A DNA stretch of 32,461 nt from an uncultured Pelagibacteraceae bacterium (GTDB lineage Bacteria > Pseudomonadota > Alphaproteobacteria > Pelagibacterales > Pelagibacteraceae): NCBI GenBank assembly GCA_902561465.1, contig CACEPH010000009.1:1-32461 (forward strand), in the 5' to 3' direction. This document shows positions 1-6,908 of this stretch, one piece after another. Below the pieces are notes generated by a model. The model worked only from the letters and a program-made list of their open reading frames with translations, was not told where the DNA came from and made no database searches. A program made the translations under genes and the position numbers. Within the stretch, counting starts at the first letter, position 1; each line of letters starts with the position of its first letter.

Positions 1-1399
1 ATTTAGATCTTCTAAATGACCAGTCGTCTTTTTGTTCCATTCCATCTGTAGCAAAGAAATTTGCTCTTTCCCAACCAAATTTTTGTCCGAAGACAGCTCC
101 TAAATTTTTCAATCTTTCATAACACGGTGCTGTTCTTAAAGGTCTTGCTGCTGTTCTTTCTTCATCGGGATAATGAATGACAAATACATTTCGATAAGCT
201 TCTTCGTTTTTTTCTTTTAGATATGATTTTGTTGCATAATCACCATATCTTCTGGGTTCAACGCCCAGCATATCAATTGTTGGTTCGCCGTCCACAATCC
301 ATTCAGCTAATTGCCAACCTGCACCGCCTGCAGCTGTAATTCCAAAACTATGCCCTTCATTAATCCAAAAATTTTTTAAACCCCATGCAGGACCAACAAT
401 TGGGTTTCCATCTGGAGTGTAACAAATTGCACCATTGTAAACTTTTTTAACACCAACTTCTTTAAAGGCTGGTACTCTATGATAAGCGCTTTCAATATGA
501 GGTAAAAGTCTGTCCAAATCTTCTTGAAATAATTCATATTCTGAATCTTTTGATGGTCCATCTACATAACAACAAGGAGCTCCATCTTCATACGGCCCTA
601 ATATTAATCCTCCTGCTTCTTCTCTCATGTACCAGCGACCATCACTGTCTCTAAGTACTCCCATTTCTGGTAAACCTTCTTTTTTTCTTTTTTGTATTTC
701 TGGATGAGGCTCAGTAACTATGTATTGATGTTCAACTGGTATTACTGGAATATCTAAACCAACCATTTTACCTGTTTGTCTTGCAAAATTTCCTGAACAA
801 GAAACAACATGTTCACATTCAATTGTTCCTTTGTCAGTTTCTACAGCCCATCCATTTTTTGTTTGTTTAATTCCTACTACTGTAGTGTTTCTATAAATTT
901 CTGCTCCTTTATTCCGAGCACCTGTTGCTAAAGCTTGTGTTAAATCCGCTGGCTGAATATATCCATCTTCAGGATGTTGAATTGCACCAATTAAACCTTC
1001 GGTATTACATAGTGGCCAAATTTCTTTTACTTGTTCTGGTTTTAAAAACTTTACATTAACTCCAATTGTTTGTGCTACTCCAGCATATTGATGATATTCA
1101 TCCATTCTATCTTTTGTGCTTGCTAGCCTAATATTTGATACGACACTAAAGCCAACATTTTTTCCTGTTTCTTTTTCAAGAGTTTTATAAAGATCAACCG
1201 CATATTTGTGCAATTGACCAACAGAATAACTCATATTGAAGAGTGGTAATAAACCGGCGGCGTGCCAAGTTGATCCGGAAGTTAATTCTTTCCTTTCTAC
1301 CAAAACAACATCAGACCAACCTTTTTTTGCAAGGTGGTAAAGCATGCTTACTCCAACAGCACCACCTCCTACTACGACAACTTTAGCTTTTGATTTCAT
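1..1399 (-). CDS. FAD-dependent oxidoreductase, DMGDH/sarcosine dehydrogenase-like, 3' part cut by window edge
   Basis: The reading frame is open from an ATG at 1397-1399 to the left edge, giving 466 codons without a stop, so the C-terminal end lies outside the window. The N-terminus has a dinucleotide-binding motif (VVVVGGGAVG, residues about 7-16) and the segment TSGSTWHAAG, whose His is the usual covalent FAD attachment site in dimethylglycine and sarcosine dehydrogenases. TPDGNPIVGP is typical of the DAO fold. The family normally continues into a GcvT-like folate domain of 350-400 residues, which should lie to the left. It is a paralogue of the complete 805-residue protein at 16082-18499, sharing the same N-terminal architecture. 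It probably oxidises an N-methyl group and passes the C1 unit to THF. The substrate cannot be read from the sequence. It is divergent from the gene at 1456, with 56 bases between. Confidence 0.85.
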   Translation of the reverse strand, partial: MKSKAKVVVVGGGAVGVSMLYHLAKKGWSDVVLVERKELTSGSTWHAAGLLPLFNMSYSVGQLHKYAVDLYKTLEKETGKNVGFSVVSNIRLASTKDRMDEYHQYAGVAQTIGVNVKFLKPEQVKEIWPLCNTEGLIGAIQHPEDGYIQPADLTQALATGARNKGAEIYRNTTVVGIKQTKNGWAVETDKGTIECEHVVSCSGNFARQTGKMVGLDIPVIPVEHQYIVTEPHPEIQKRKKEGLPEMGVLRDSDGRWYMREEAGGLILGPYEDGAPCCYVDGPSKDSEYELFQEDLDRLLPHIESAYHRVPAFKEVGVKKVYNGAICYTPDGNPIVGPAWGLKNFWINEGHSFGITAAGGAGWQLAEWIVDGEPTIDMLGVEPRRYGDYATKSYLKEKNEEAYRNVFVIHYPDEERTAARPLRTAPCYERLKNLGAVFGQKFGWERANFFATDGMEQKDDWSFRRSK

Positions 1400-1455
1400 A
1401 AATAAATAAGGTAAATTTCTAAATATAACCATATGATAGGTCAAGTTAGATTTAA

Positions 1456-1698
1456 ATGATTAAAAAAATTATACTTTTATTAGCAATTCTGGGTCCTTTT
1501 GGTCTCTATTTTTTATACTCCTGGCTATTAAAACTACAAAATAAAAAAATTCCGATTTTAAAACTCTCATTAGCAAGTGTCATTTTGCTTCTAATAGCCT
1601 TAGGTTTTTTGAGATTTTCAGCAGGATTCGACCCCGACACAAAATACTCACCAGCAAAGTATGAGGATGGAGAGTTAAAACCAGCTGAGAACAAATGA
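1456..1698 (+). CDS. Small membrane protein, DUF6111-like
   Basis: An 80-residue protein with two hydrophobic segments (about residues 3-25 and 35-54) and a polar tail containing YSPAKYEDGELKP. This layout, and especially the closing 'Y-x-P-A-x-x-E-D-G-x-L/I-x-P' pattern, recalls the alphaproteobacterial DUF6111 family as I remember it; no function is known for that family. The gene starts at an ATG 56 bases from the divergent FAD oxidoreductase, and its TGA overlaps the next start in an ATGA, so it is probably translationally coupled to the DUF4864-like gene and the 43-residue protein that follow. It is likely an inner-membrane protein. The family assignment is from memory of a short motif and is only moderately secure; the coding call itself is strong because of the hydrophobicity pattern and coupling. 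Confidence 0.7.
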   Translation: MIKKIILLLAILGPFGLYFLYSWLLKLQNKKIPILKLSLASVILLLIALGFLRFSAGFDPDTKYSPAKYEDGELKPAENK

Positions 1699-2156
1699 AA
1701 TTATTTATTAAATCAATTCTAATCTTTTTTACTATTATCAATATATCGAATGCGGATTTAATCAAACCTCAGCCTACACTTAAACCTCTGGATGTTTTAT
1801 TAATTCAATTAAATTCTTTGAAAAATAATAACATCCCATATTCAGATGCTGGAATAGAACAAACTTGGGAATTTGCACATCCAAATAATAAAATAATCAC
1901 TGGCCCTTTAGAAAGATTCAAACAAATGATTTATAGTGAAAGTTATGAAGTATTAATAAGTCATAAAAATAGTGAAATAATAATTTTAAAAGAAACAGAA
2001 AATCTTTCTATATACAAGGTTATTATTTTGTCAAAAGATAAAAAAAAATATTATTATATTTGGCAAGTAGAAAAAGTTTTACTTGATGGAAATTTAAAAA
2101 ATTGCTGGATGACAACCAGAGTCTCAAGTCCAGAATTTTTAGGTGAAGTAATATGA
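1695..2156 (+). CDS. DUF4864-like exported protein
   Basis: A 153-residue protein with an N-terminal signal-like segment (MKLFIKSILIFFTIINISNA, residues 1-20), suggesting export to the periplasm. The mature part contains EQTWEFAHPNNKIITGP followed by LERFKQMI and ends with a Trp-containing strand (CWMTTRVSSP). The order 'FAHP-x-N-K-x-x-T-G-P-x-x-R-F-x-x-M' resembles the DUF4864 family, small NTF2-like proteins of unknown function found in proteobacteria, cyanobacteria and plastids. The first ATG overlaps the upstream stop (ATGA), and its own stop overlaps the ATG of the 43-residue gene, so three genes form one coupled unit. No catalytic residues can be named. The fold assignment is inference from motif memory. 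Confidence 0.65.
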   Translation: MKLFIKSILIFFTIINISNADLIKPQPTLKPLDVLLIQLNSLKNNNIPYSDAGIEQTWEFAHPNNKIITGPLERFKQMIYSESYEVLISHKNSEIIILKETENLSIYKVIILSKDKKKYYYIWQVEKVLLDGNLKNCWMTTRVSSPEFLGEVI

Positions 2157-2284
2157 AAGATGAATTAGATAATATTTGTGAAGAATGTAAAAAAGAGGAT
2201 GAAAGTGTTTCTCAAAATTTAATAAAACATGGTTATAAAATTTGTGATTCTTGTTATACTTCAAAAACTATTTTTCCGGTTTAA
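2153..2284 (+). CDS. 43-residue zinc-ribbon-like protein with two CxxC motifs
   Basis: A short ORF starts at the ATG overlapping the stop of the upstream gene (ATGA, 2153-2156) and ends with TAA at 2282-2284. The product has CEEC (Cys9, Cys12) and CDSC (Cys31, Cys34), a spacing that fits a minimal treble-clef or zinc-ribbon knuckle, with an acidic and lysine-rich region between. Overlap with the upstream gene and conserved-looking cysteine pairs make it more likely real than random in such AT-rich DNA. Its stop codon shares the tetranucleotide TTAA with the convergent Yip1-like gene. Function unknown; a role in protein or nucleic-acid binding is only a guess from the zinc-ribbon pattern. Confidence 0.6.
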   Translation: MKDELDNICEECKKEDESVSQNLIKHGYKICDSCYTSKTIFPV

Positions 2285-2808
2285 AAACCTCCCGAAGGTA
2301 TAAGTCCTAATTTGAATGCTACATACGCTTGGAATAAGGCTACAATAACTACTACCCCAACTGCTCGCCATGTACTTTGATAATCTAAAGCTTGCCTAAC
2401 TGCAATTACCATTGCAATCAGTGACCATATTCCCGATCCATAAAAAGTTAAAACTAATAAATCTTGATTAAATCCAAATATTCGAATTAAACCAGGAGAA
2501 TAAGAAAAACCAATAGTTCTCAATAATTCTCCTAGATTAGATTGTGTATTTTCGTCCGGAAAAAGTTTTGCCCCAACAAAATAAATTAATAAAGAAGTAA
2601 CAAACCAACCTGCTAAGGCTGATAAAATAGGAGTTAAAACTTTAAAAGATCCATAAGTAAAAAAAGTTCCGACTCCGAGAGCCAATATTGAAAGCACAAC
2701 GACCATTGCCGCTTGTGCTGTCGCTGATTTATCTGCTTCTACTTCTTCGTAAAGGTTAATATCTAATTTACAAGCTCTTATGATCCTGTTTACAAAAACT
2801 GAATTCAT
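2281..2808 (-). CDS. Yip1-family integral membrane protein
   Basis: A 175-residue protein with about five hydrophobic segments (roughly residues 32-52, 55-80, 95-110, 117-138 and 147-168) preceded by a polar N-terminus (NRIIRACKLDINLYEEVEAD). The pattern of a short cytosolic N-terminus then tightly packed helices, with AGWFVTSLLIYFVG and an SYSPGLI-type turn, fits the Yip1 domain family as found in alphaproteobacteria. Bacterial members are uncharacterised. The gene is convergent with the zinc-ribbon gene (overlapping stops) and divergent from the MarC-family gene, with 48 bases between. Nothing ties it to the osmolyte genes around it. Confidence 0.75.
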   Translation of the reverse strand: MNSVFVNRIIRACKLDINLYEEVEADKSATAQAAMVVVLSILALGVGTFFTYGSFKVLTPILSALAGWFVTSLLIYFVGAKLFPDENTQSNLGELLRTIGFSYSPGLIRIFGFNQDLLVLTFYGSGIWSLIAMVIAVRQALDYQSTWRAVGVVVIVALFQAYVAFKLGLIPSGGF

Positions 2809-2856
2809 TTTTTCTCTATATCATATTATTGCCACGAAGATATACGAAATAAAAGC

Positions 2857-3483
2857 ATGCTGAAAACATTTATAAACTCTTTCGTATTATTTTTTATAAC
2901 TATAGACACTATTGGAAATTTACCATTCTTTTTAAGTCTGACTGAGGATGCAAAATTCAAAAAAAGAACCCAAATAGCAATAAAAAGCACAATAATAGCT
3001 TTTTTTATATTAATTGCTTTTGCTTATATCGGAAGATATTTGCTAGAAGCGCTAGGAGTAACCTTAGACTCTTTAAAAATTGCAGGAGGAATTATCCTCA
3101 TGTTTATAGCAATCGATATTCTTTTTGAAAAAAGAAAAATAAGAAGAGAAAAAAAGGTGGAGGAAGCACTGGACGAGAAGAGCTATGATGAAATTGTAGT
3201 TTTTCCAATTGCTATACCTTTTATTGCTGGTCCAGCTACATTAGCTACAATAATTCTTTTAGTAGGAAACTATGCTAATTTTCCTGAATCTCATGTAGTA
3301 GTTATAATTGCTTTGATAGCGGCTTTAATTGTCAGCCTAATATTAATGATAGGCGGAAGCTATATTGTAAAGTTTTTACCTAAACAATTCTTACATACCA
3401 CTGCTAGAGTAATGGCATTTATACTTGCTGCGCTTGCAACACAATTTATTATAGATGGTATTAAAGCTAGCTTTAATATTTAA
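2857..3483 (+). CDS. MarC family (UPF0056) membrane protein
   Basis: A 208-residue polytopic membrane protein with six hydrophobic segments in two groups of three, separated by a charged loop (about residues 88-108, rich in K, R and E). Diagnostic MarC-type motifs are visible: FITIDTIGNLPFF near the N-terminus, LKIAGGIILMFIAIDILF, and FPIAIPFIAGPATLATII after the loop. The length matches the family. MarC was named after a multiple antibiotic resistance locus, but later work does not support an antibiotic-resistance role and the transported substrate is unknown. Its TAA (3481-3483) lies directly against the stop of the convergent GcvT-like gene, with no base between. Confidence 0.9.
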   Translation: MLKTFINSFVLFFITIDTIGNLPFFLSLTEDAKFKKRTQIAIKSTIIAFFILIAFAYIGRYLLEALGVTLDSLKIAGGIILMFIAIDILFEKRKIRREKKVEEALDEKSYDEIVVFPIAIPFIAGPATLATIILLVGNYANFPESHVVVIIALIAALIVSLILMIGGSYIVKFLPKQFLHTTARVMAFILAALATQFIIDGIKASFNI

Positions 3484-4896
3484 TTATTTATTCAAAGTAG
3501 CTAAAACCTCTGCTTCACGCGTATTTGCATTAAATGACTGCGTAAATGGTATTGGAACAACAACTGCATCAACTGGTTTACTAGAGTATTTTTTTGGTAA
3601 GTGAACTTTATATTTTTTACCAAAATTTCCAACTGGAAACCCTTTAGGACTTAAATGTCCTTCATATGGGACATATCCCATTGCAATATTTTTTCCCTTT
3701 TCAGGATGATACCAAGGTGAAGTAATATAACCTATTGGTTTTCCGCCTTTTGAGTCAGAAATTAGCCAAAAATCTGGGGCATATTCTTCTATTGGTTTTC
3801 CGCCTAGTTCCATACCTACGAGTTGAAGTTTGTAAGGTTTTTTTCCTTCTTTAATTTCCTCTTTCATTTTTTCTAAAGCTTCTTTTCCCACATAGTCTGT
3901 TTTTTTATTCCACTCACCTTTGCCAGACAAAGAAACTTGATAACCCAAATTACATTGAAAAGGATTGTGTTCATTATCCATATCTTGACCCCAAGACAAA
4001 ATTCCTGCTTGGATTCTTCTATGGTGCGCAGGAGCAATAACCATTAGCTTATGTTTTTTTCCAGCTTTTAGAACAGCATTCCACATGTCCTCTGCGTATA
4101 AAGTGGCATCACGAAGATAAATTTCATATCCAGCTTCACCAGAAAATCCTGATTGAGAGATCACACAACTTCTACCTCCTACTTTAGCTTCCGCTAAACC
4201 ATAAAAAGGCATGTTATCTAGATCAACTTGATCTCCAATTAAATCATTCAGTAGTGCTTTTGATTTAGGACCTTGTATTTGTACTGGACATGCATCTATT
4301 TCGTCTATTTCTACATTGAATTTTTTATCAGCATTAACACCTTGTAAGTACATTCCAATATCAGAATCGGACAAACTAAACCAAAACTCATCGTCAGCTA
4401 CTCTTAATAAAACTGGATCGTTTAATACACCACCTTTATTATTACAAAGAATAACGTAACGTCCTCTCATCGTCGAAATTTTAGTTGCGTCACGTGTTAT
4501 CACATAATCTGTAAATTTTTCAGCATCTGGTCCTTTCACACGAATTTGTCTCTCCACGGCTACGTTCCACATAGTTACATGATTTTTAATTGCCGCATAT
4601 TCAACCATAGCTCCACCTTTTTCAGGTCTTACATAACCTCTTGGGTGATAAACACGATTATAAACTGTAGCTCGCCAGCATCCGGCTTTCATTGATAGAT
4701 GCCAGTAGGGTGATTTTCTTACTCTTGTTGAAATTAATAACTCCACTTTTGTTGGTCCGCTTTGTCTTAAATTGTAAGGTACATGTCTGTCTGATTGGTC
4801 TACTGATGTTTCGTGTCTAACTTTATCGTAATTAACCTTTTCAGGTTTAAATGAAACTGATTTTATTTTTTTAGTTTTTTTCTTTTTTTTAGGCAT
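3484..4896 (-). CDS. DmdA-like / GcvT-fold folate-dependent methyltransferase (putative demethylase)
   Basis: A 470-residue protein of the GcvT fold. After a lysine-rich leader (MPKKKKKTKKIKS) and a non-family N-terminal stretch of about 50 residues, the folate-binding domain begins near STRVRKSPYWHLSMKAG. Motifs include MWNVAVERQIRVKGPDAEKF, NDPVLLRVADDEFWFSLSDSD, PVQIQGPKSKALL and SGFSGEAGYEIYL. The order and wording resemble the DMSP demethylase DmdA (usually about 370 residues) more than the glycine-cleavage T protein, but it is about 100 residues longer and the mid-region (APAHHRRIQAGILSWGQDMD) differs from DmdA as I remember it. Expected chemistry is methyl transfer from an onium or O/N-methyl compound to THF. 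The start is set by GGAGAAC six bases upstream, inside the end of the MetF-like gene, with which it overlaps by 8 bases. Substrate unknown. Confidence 0.8.
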   Translation of the reverse strand: MPKKKKKTKKIKSVSFKPEKVNYDKVRHETSVDQSDRHVPYNLRQSGPTKVELLISTRVRKSPYWHLSMKAGCWRATVYNRVYHPRGYVRPEKGGAMVEYAAIKNHVTMWNVAVERQIRVKGPDAEKFTDYVITRDATKISTMRGRYVILCNNKGGVLNDPVLLRVADDEFWFSLSDSDIGMYLQGVNADKKFNVEIDEIDACPVQIQGPKSKALLNDLIGDQVDLDNMPFYGLAEAKVGGRSCVISQSGFSGEAGYEIYLRDATLYAEDMWNAVLKAGKKHKLMVIAPAHHRRIQAGILSWGQDMDNEHNPFQCNLGYQVSLSGKGEWNKKTDYVGKEALEKMKEEIKEGKKPYKLQLVGMELGGKPIEEYAPDFWLISDSKGGKPIGYITSPWYHPEKGKNIAMGYVPYEGHLSPKGFPVGNFGKKYKVHLPKKYSSKPVDAVVVPIPFTQSFNANTREAEVLATLNK

Positions 4897-5617
4897 AATT
4901 GTTCTCCATTAACCATTTGTTTGTTTCCTTAAGACCTCCAAAAGTATAAATATGAAAATTATCAGTTTTTCCTTCAAGCTTTTCAATTATATCATTTGGA
5001 TCTCTAGGTTTAAATAAATCTACAGCTTTAGTTACATTAGATTTAAGAAAATTAATTGAATTTTTTGCCCCAACAATATTTGCAAACTTTAATAGACTGC
5101 TTATTTTTAAAGGCCCAGTAATTCCTACATGAACTGGTAATGTTTGTTTAGAAATAAATTTAGCTATTGGATTAACATCTAGTAACCATTGTGTAACTAT
5201 ATAGTCTGCGTAAGGTTTCTTGTCGATCATAGCTTTTTCTAAATCTGAATCGGATATATCAGGGGACCCGTCAGGATGTCCAGCAATTCCTATCTTCCAA
5301 CCCTTGAATAATCCTGTCTCTAATAACTGCAATGAACAGTGAAAATCTCCAACGGGTTGTGCGCTACCCCCTATTACTAGAGCCTGTTTTACTCCCCCAT
5401 CCTTACATCTGGTTATGTAATCTTTTAGCTCGGCCTGATTTTTAATAGAACGAGCAGGAAAATGAGGAACTGGATTAAAACCAGATTTAACCAGTTCAGA
5501 AGCCTTGTTTGCCACTTCTCTATAATCATTACCAGGTAACATAGTAATATAAACATCCTTAACTTTAGGTAATTCTGAAAGATCAGTCTTCATGGTAATT
5601 TCTATAGAGAAATTCAT
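4889..5617 (-). CDS. MetF-like methylenetetrahydrofolate reductase family protein
   Basis: The product is 242 residues from the ATG at 5615-5617; a TTG at 5623 in frame is a poorer start. The protein opens with FSIEIT, the first strand of the MTHFR barrel, and carries VYITMLPG, GFNPVPHFPARSI, ALVIGGSAQPVGDF, IGIAGHPDGSPDI and ADYIVTQWLLD, the ordered strand motifs of a short MetF-like barrel that binds FAD and folate. It is slightly shorter than ordinary MetF (about 290 residues). It overlaps the start of the DmdA-like gene by 8 bases, so the two are co-translated. The natural reading is that the partner loads a methyl group on THF and this enzyme, running in the oxidative direction, turns methyl-THF into methylene-THF. 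The direction is inference from the pairing. Confidence 0.8.
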   Translation of the reverse strand: MNFSIEITMKTDLSELPKVKDVYITMLPGNDYREVANKASELVKSGFNPVPHFPARSIKNQAELKDYITRCKDGGVKQALVIGGSAQPVGDFHCSLQLLETGLFKGWKIGIAGHPDGSPDISDSDLEKAMIDKKPYADYIVTQWLLDVNPIAKFISKQTLPVHVGITGPLKISSLLKFANIVGAKNSINFLKSNVTKAVDLFKPRDPNDIIEKLEGKTDNFHIYTFGGLKETNKWLMENNYA

Positions 5618-5710
5618 AATCAACGGGATATACCAGCGGACCCCGGGGACTGTCCAGCAATTTCATTTGAAATCTATTGCCAATTTATATGGAAATGCTA
5701 GGATTTTTCT
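5618..5710. promoter_or_regulatory. Divergent intergenic region with GC-rich palindromes (candidate structured leader or operator)
   Basis: The gap between the MetF-like gene and the Rieske operon contains a block unlike the surrounding AT-rich DNA. At 5638-5655 the sequence GGACCCCGGGGACTGTCC has complementary ends (GGAC/GTCC) and a CCCCGGGG core; it is flanked by two copies of CCAGC (5633-5637 and 5654-5658). Directly after it, 5657-5680 can form a second hairpin (GCAA/TTGC outer, ATTTC/GAAAT inner, loop ATTT). Both could fold in the leader of the Rieske operon transcript, or the block could be a protein-binding site controlling both divergent units. I could not match it to a riboswitch consensus from memory. 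Confidence 0.45.
5700..5703 (+). promoter_or_regulatory. Ribosome binding site of the Rieske operon
   Basis: AGGA lies 7 bases before the ATG at 5711. It supports that start for the first gene of the operon, and it sits after the two potential hairpins of the intergenic region. Confidence 0.6.
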
Positions 5711-6907
5711 ATGAGTAATAAGCTCAATGGAAAAAGGAACATTTACGATATTATAAAAAAAGAAAAATTAGATATAGTTAATAAACCTATAGCCAAAGCT
5801 CATGGGCTGCCCAACGAGTGTTATAATAGTACTGAATATACTAAAATTGAAAGAAAAAAACTCTTTGAAGATAAGTGGGTCGTTATTGGTGTTGCTAGTT
5901 CAATACCCAAACCTGGAGATGCAAAACCTTTTGATTTATTAGGAATTCCCTTAATTTTATTAAGAAATAAAAAAAATCAAGTTAAAGTTTATCATAATGT
6001 TTGCAGCCATAGAGGATATAAAATTTTACAAAAAAAAAGTTCTATAAAAAATGTAATAAGATGTCCCTACCATTCTTGGTCTTATAACCTGGACGGTAAA
6101 CTTGTTGCTACTCCTCACCTAGGAGGAATGGATAAACACGAATCAAAGGATTTTGATAAATCATTAAGTGGTCTAAAAGAAGTTCGTTCATATGTTTGGC
6201 TAGACATGATTATTGTGAATATTTCTAACAATGAAGTATCGTTTGAAAAATATATTAAACCGTTAAAGGATCGATGGTCTAAGTTTTGGACAGAAAAAGA
6301 TCAAAAACTAATTAAACACTCAAATGACTTAGGCTATTTTAAATTAAAAGCAAAGTGCAATTGGAAGTTCGCGATTGAAAATTATTGTGAAAGTTATCAT
6401 TTGCCATGGGTTCATCCAAGTTTAAATAGTTATTCCAAAATTAGTGATCATTATCATATACAAGGCTTACCAAATAGATTTGCTGGTCAGGGAACTGTGG
6501 TTTACAATCCTAGATTAAAAGGGAAAAGTAAATTTCCTTGTTTTCCTAATTGGCCAAAAAATAAAATAAATATAGCCGAATACGTTGCTCTTTTTCCTAA
6601 TGTAATGATGGGTATTCATAAAGATCACTATTACGCATATTGGTTAGAACCAGTAAATCATGAACTTACTATAGAACATATGGAAATTTATTATGTGGGT
6701 AATGAAGCTGCAAATTCAAAAAAATTTAAAAACTTAAGAAAACAAAATTTAAAACTTTGGCATGATGTTCAATTAGAGGATGTTCATATTATAGAAGGCA
6801 TGCAGCAAGGAAGAAATTCACCATCTTATAATGGTGGAAACTTCTCGCCAGTTATGGATAATCCTACTCATCATTTCCATAAATGGGTAGCTACAAATTT
6901 AGTATAA
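5711..6907 (+). CDS. Rieske non-heme iron oxygenase, alpha subunit (GbcA/CntA-type)
   Basis: A 398-residue Rieske oxygenase large subunit. The [2Fe-2S] ligands are Cys98 and His100 (CSHRGYK) and Cys118 and His121 (CPYHSW). The mononuclear iron site is in NYCESYHLPWVH: His230 and His235, with a likely third ligand Asp in the C-terminal helix (LWHDVQLED). The residue three before the first His, which bridges the Rieske and iron centres, is Glu227 where aromatic-ring dioxygenases have Asp. Glu at this place is a mark of enzymes acting on quaternary amines, such as carnitine oxygenase CntA and glycine betaine monooxygenase GbcA. It should hydroxylate a carbon next to an onium centre, releasing an aldehyde or demethylating. 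No classical ferredoxin-reductase partner gene is nearby; the FrhB-like gene at 10681 may supply electrons. First gene of a seven-gene operon, one base from the next. Confidence 0.9.
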   Translation: MSNKLNGKRNIYDIIKKEKLDIVNKPIAKAHGLPNECYNSTEYTKIERKKLFEDKWVVIGVASSIPKPGDAKPFDLLGIPLILLRNKKNQVKVYHNVCSHRGYKILQKKSSIKNVIRCPYHSWSYNLDGKLVATPHLGGMDKHESKDFDKSLSGLKEVRSYVWLDMIIVNISNNEVSFEKYIKPLKDRWSKFWTEKDQKLIKHSNDLGYFKLKAKCNWKFAIENYCESYHLPWVHPSLNSYSKISDHYHIQGLPNRFAGQGTVVYNPRLKGKSKFPCFPNWPKNKINIAEYVALFPNVMMGIHKDHYYAYWLEPVNHELTIEHMEIYYVGNEAANSKKFKNLRKQNLKLWHDVQLEDVHIIEGMQQGRNSPSYNGGNFSPVMDNPTHHFHKWVATNLV

Positions 6908-6908
6908 A

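Noticed and set aside
376-561. 61-codon minus-strand open frame inside the left-edge oxidoreductase
   Set aside because: It is in another frame of the same strand as a clear FAD oxidoreductase coding sequence and its product has no recognisable feature.
3484-4896. Calling the 470-residue GcvT-fold protein DMSP demethylase dmdA
   Set aside because: It is about 100 residues longer, has a different N-terminus and a divergent mid-region; only family-level similarity is supportable by eye.
5618-5623. TTG at 5623 as the start of the MetF-like gene
   Set aside because: An ATG two codons later precedes the family's first strand (FSIEIT) directly and TTG has no supporting ribosome binding site.
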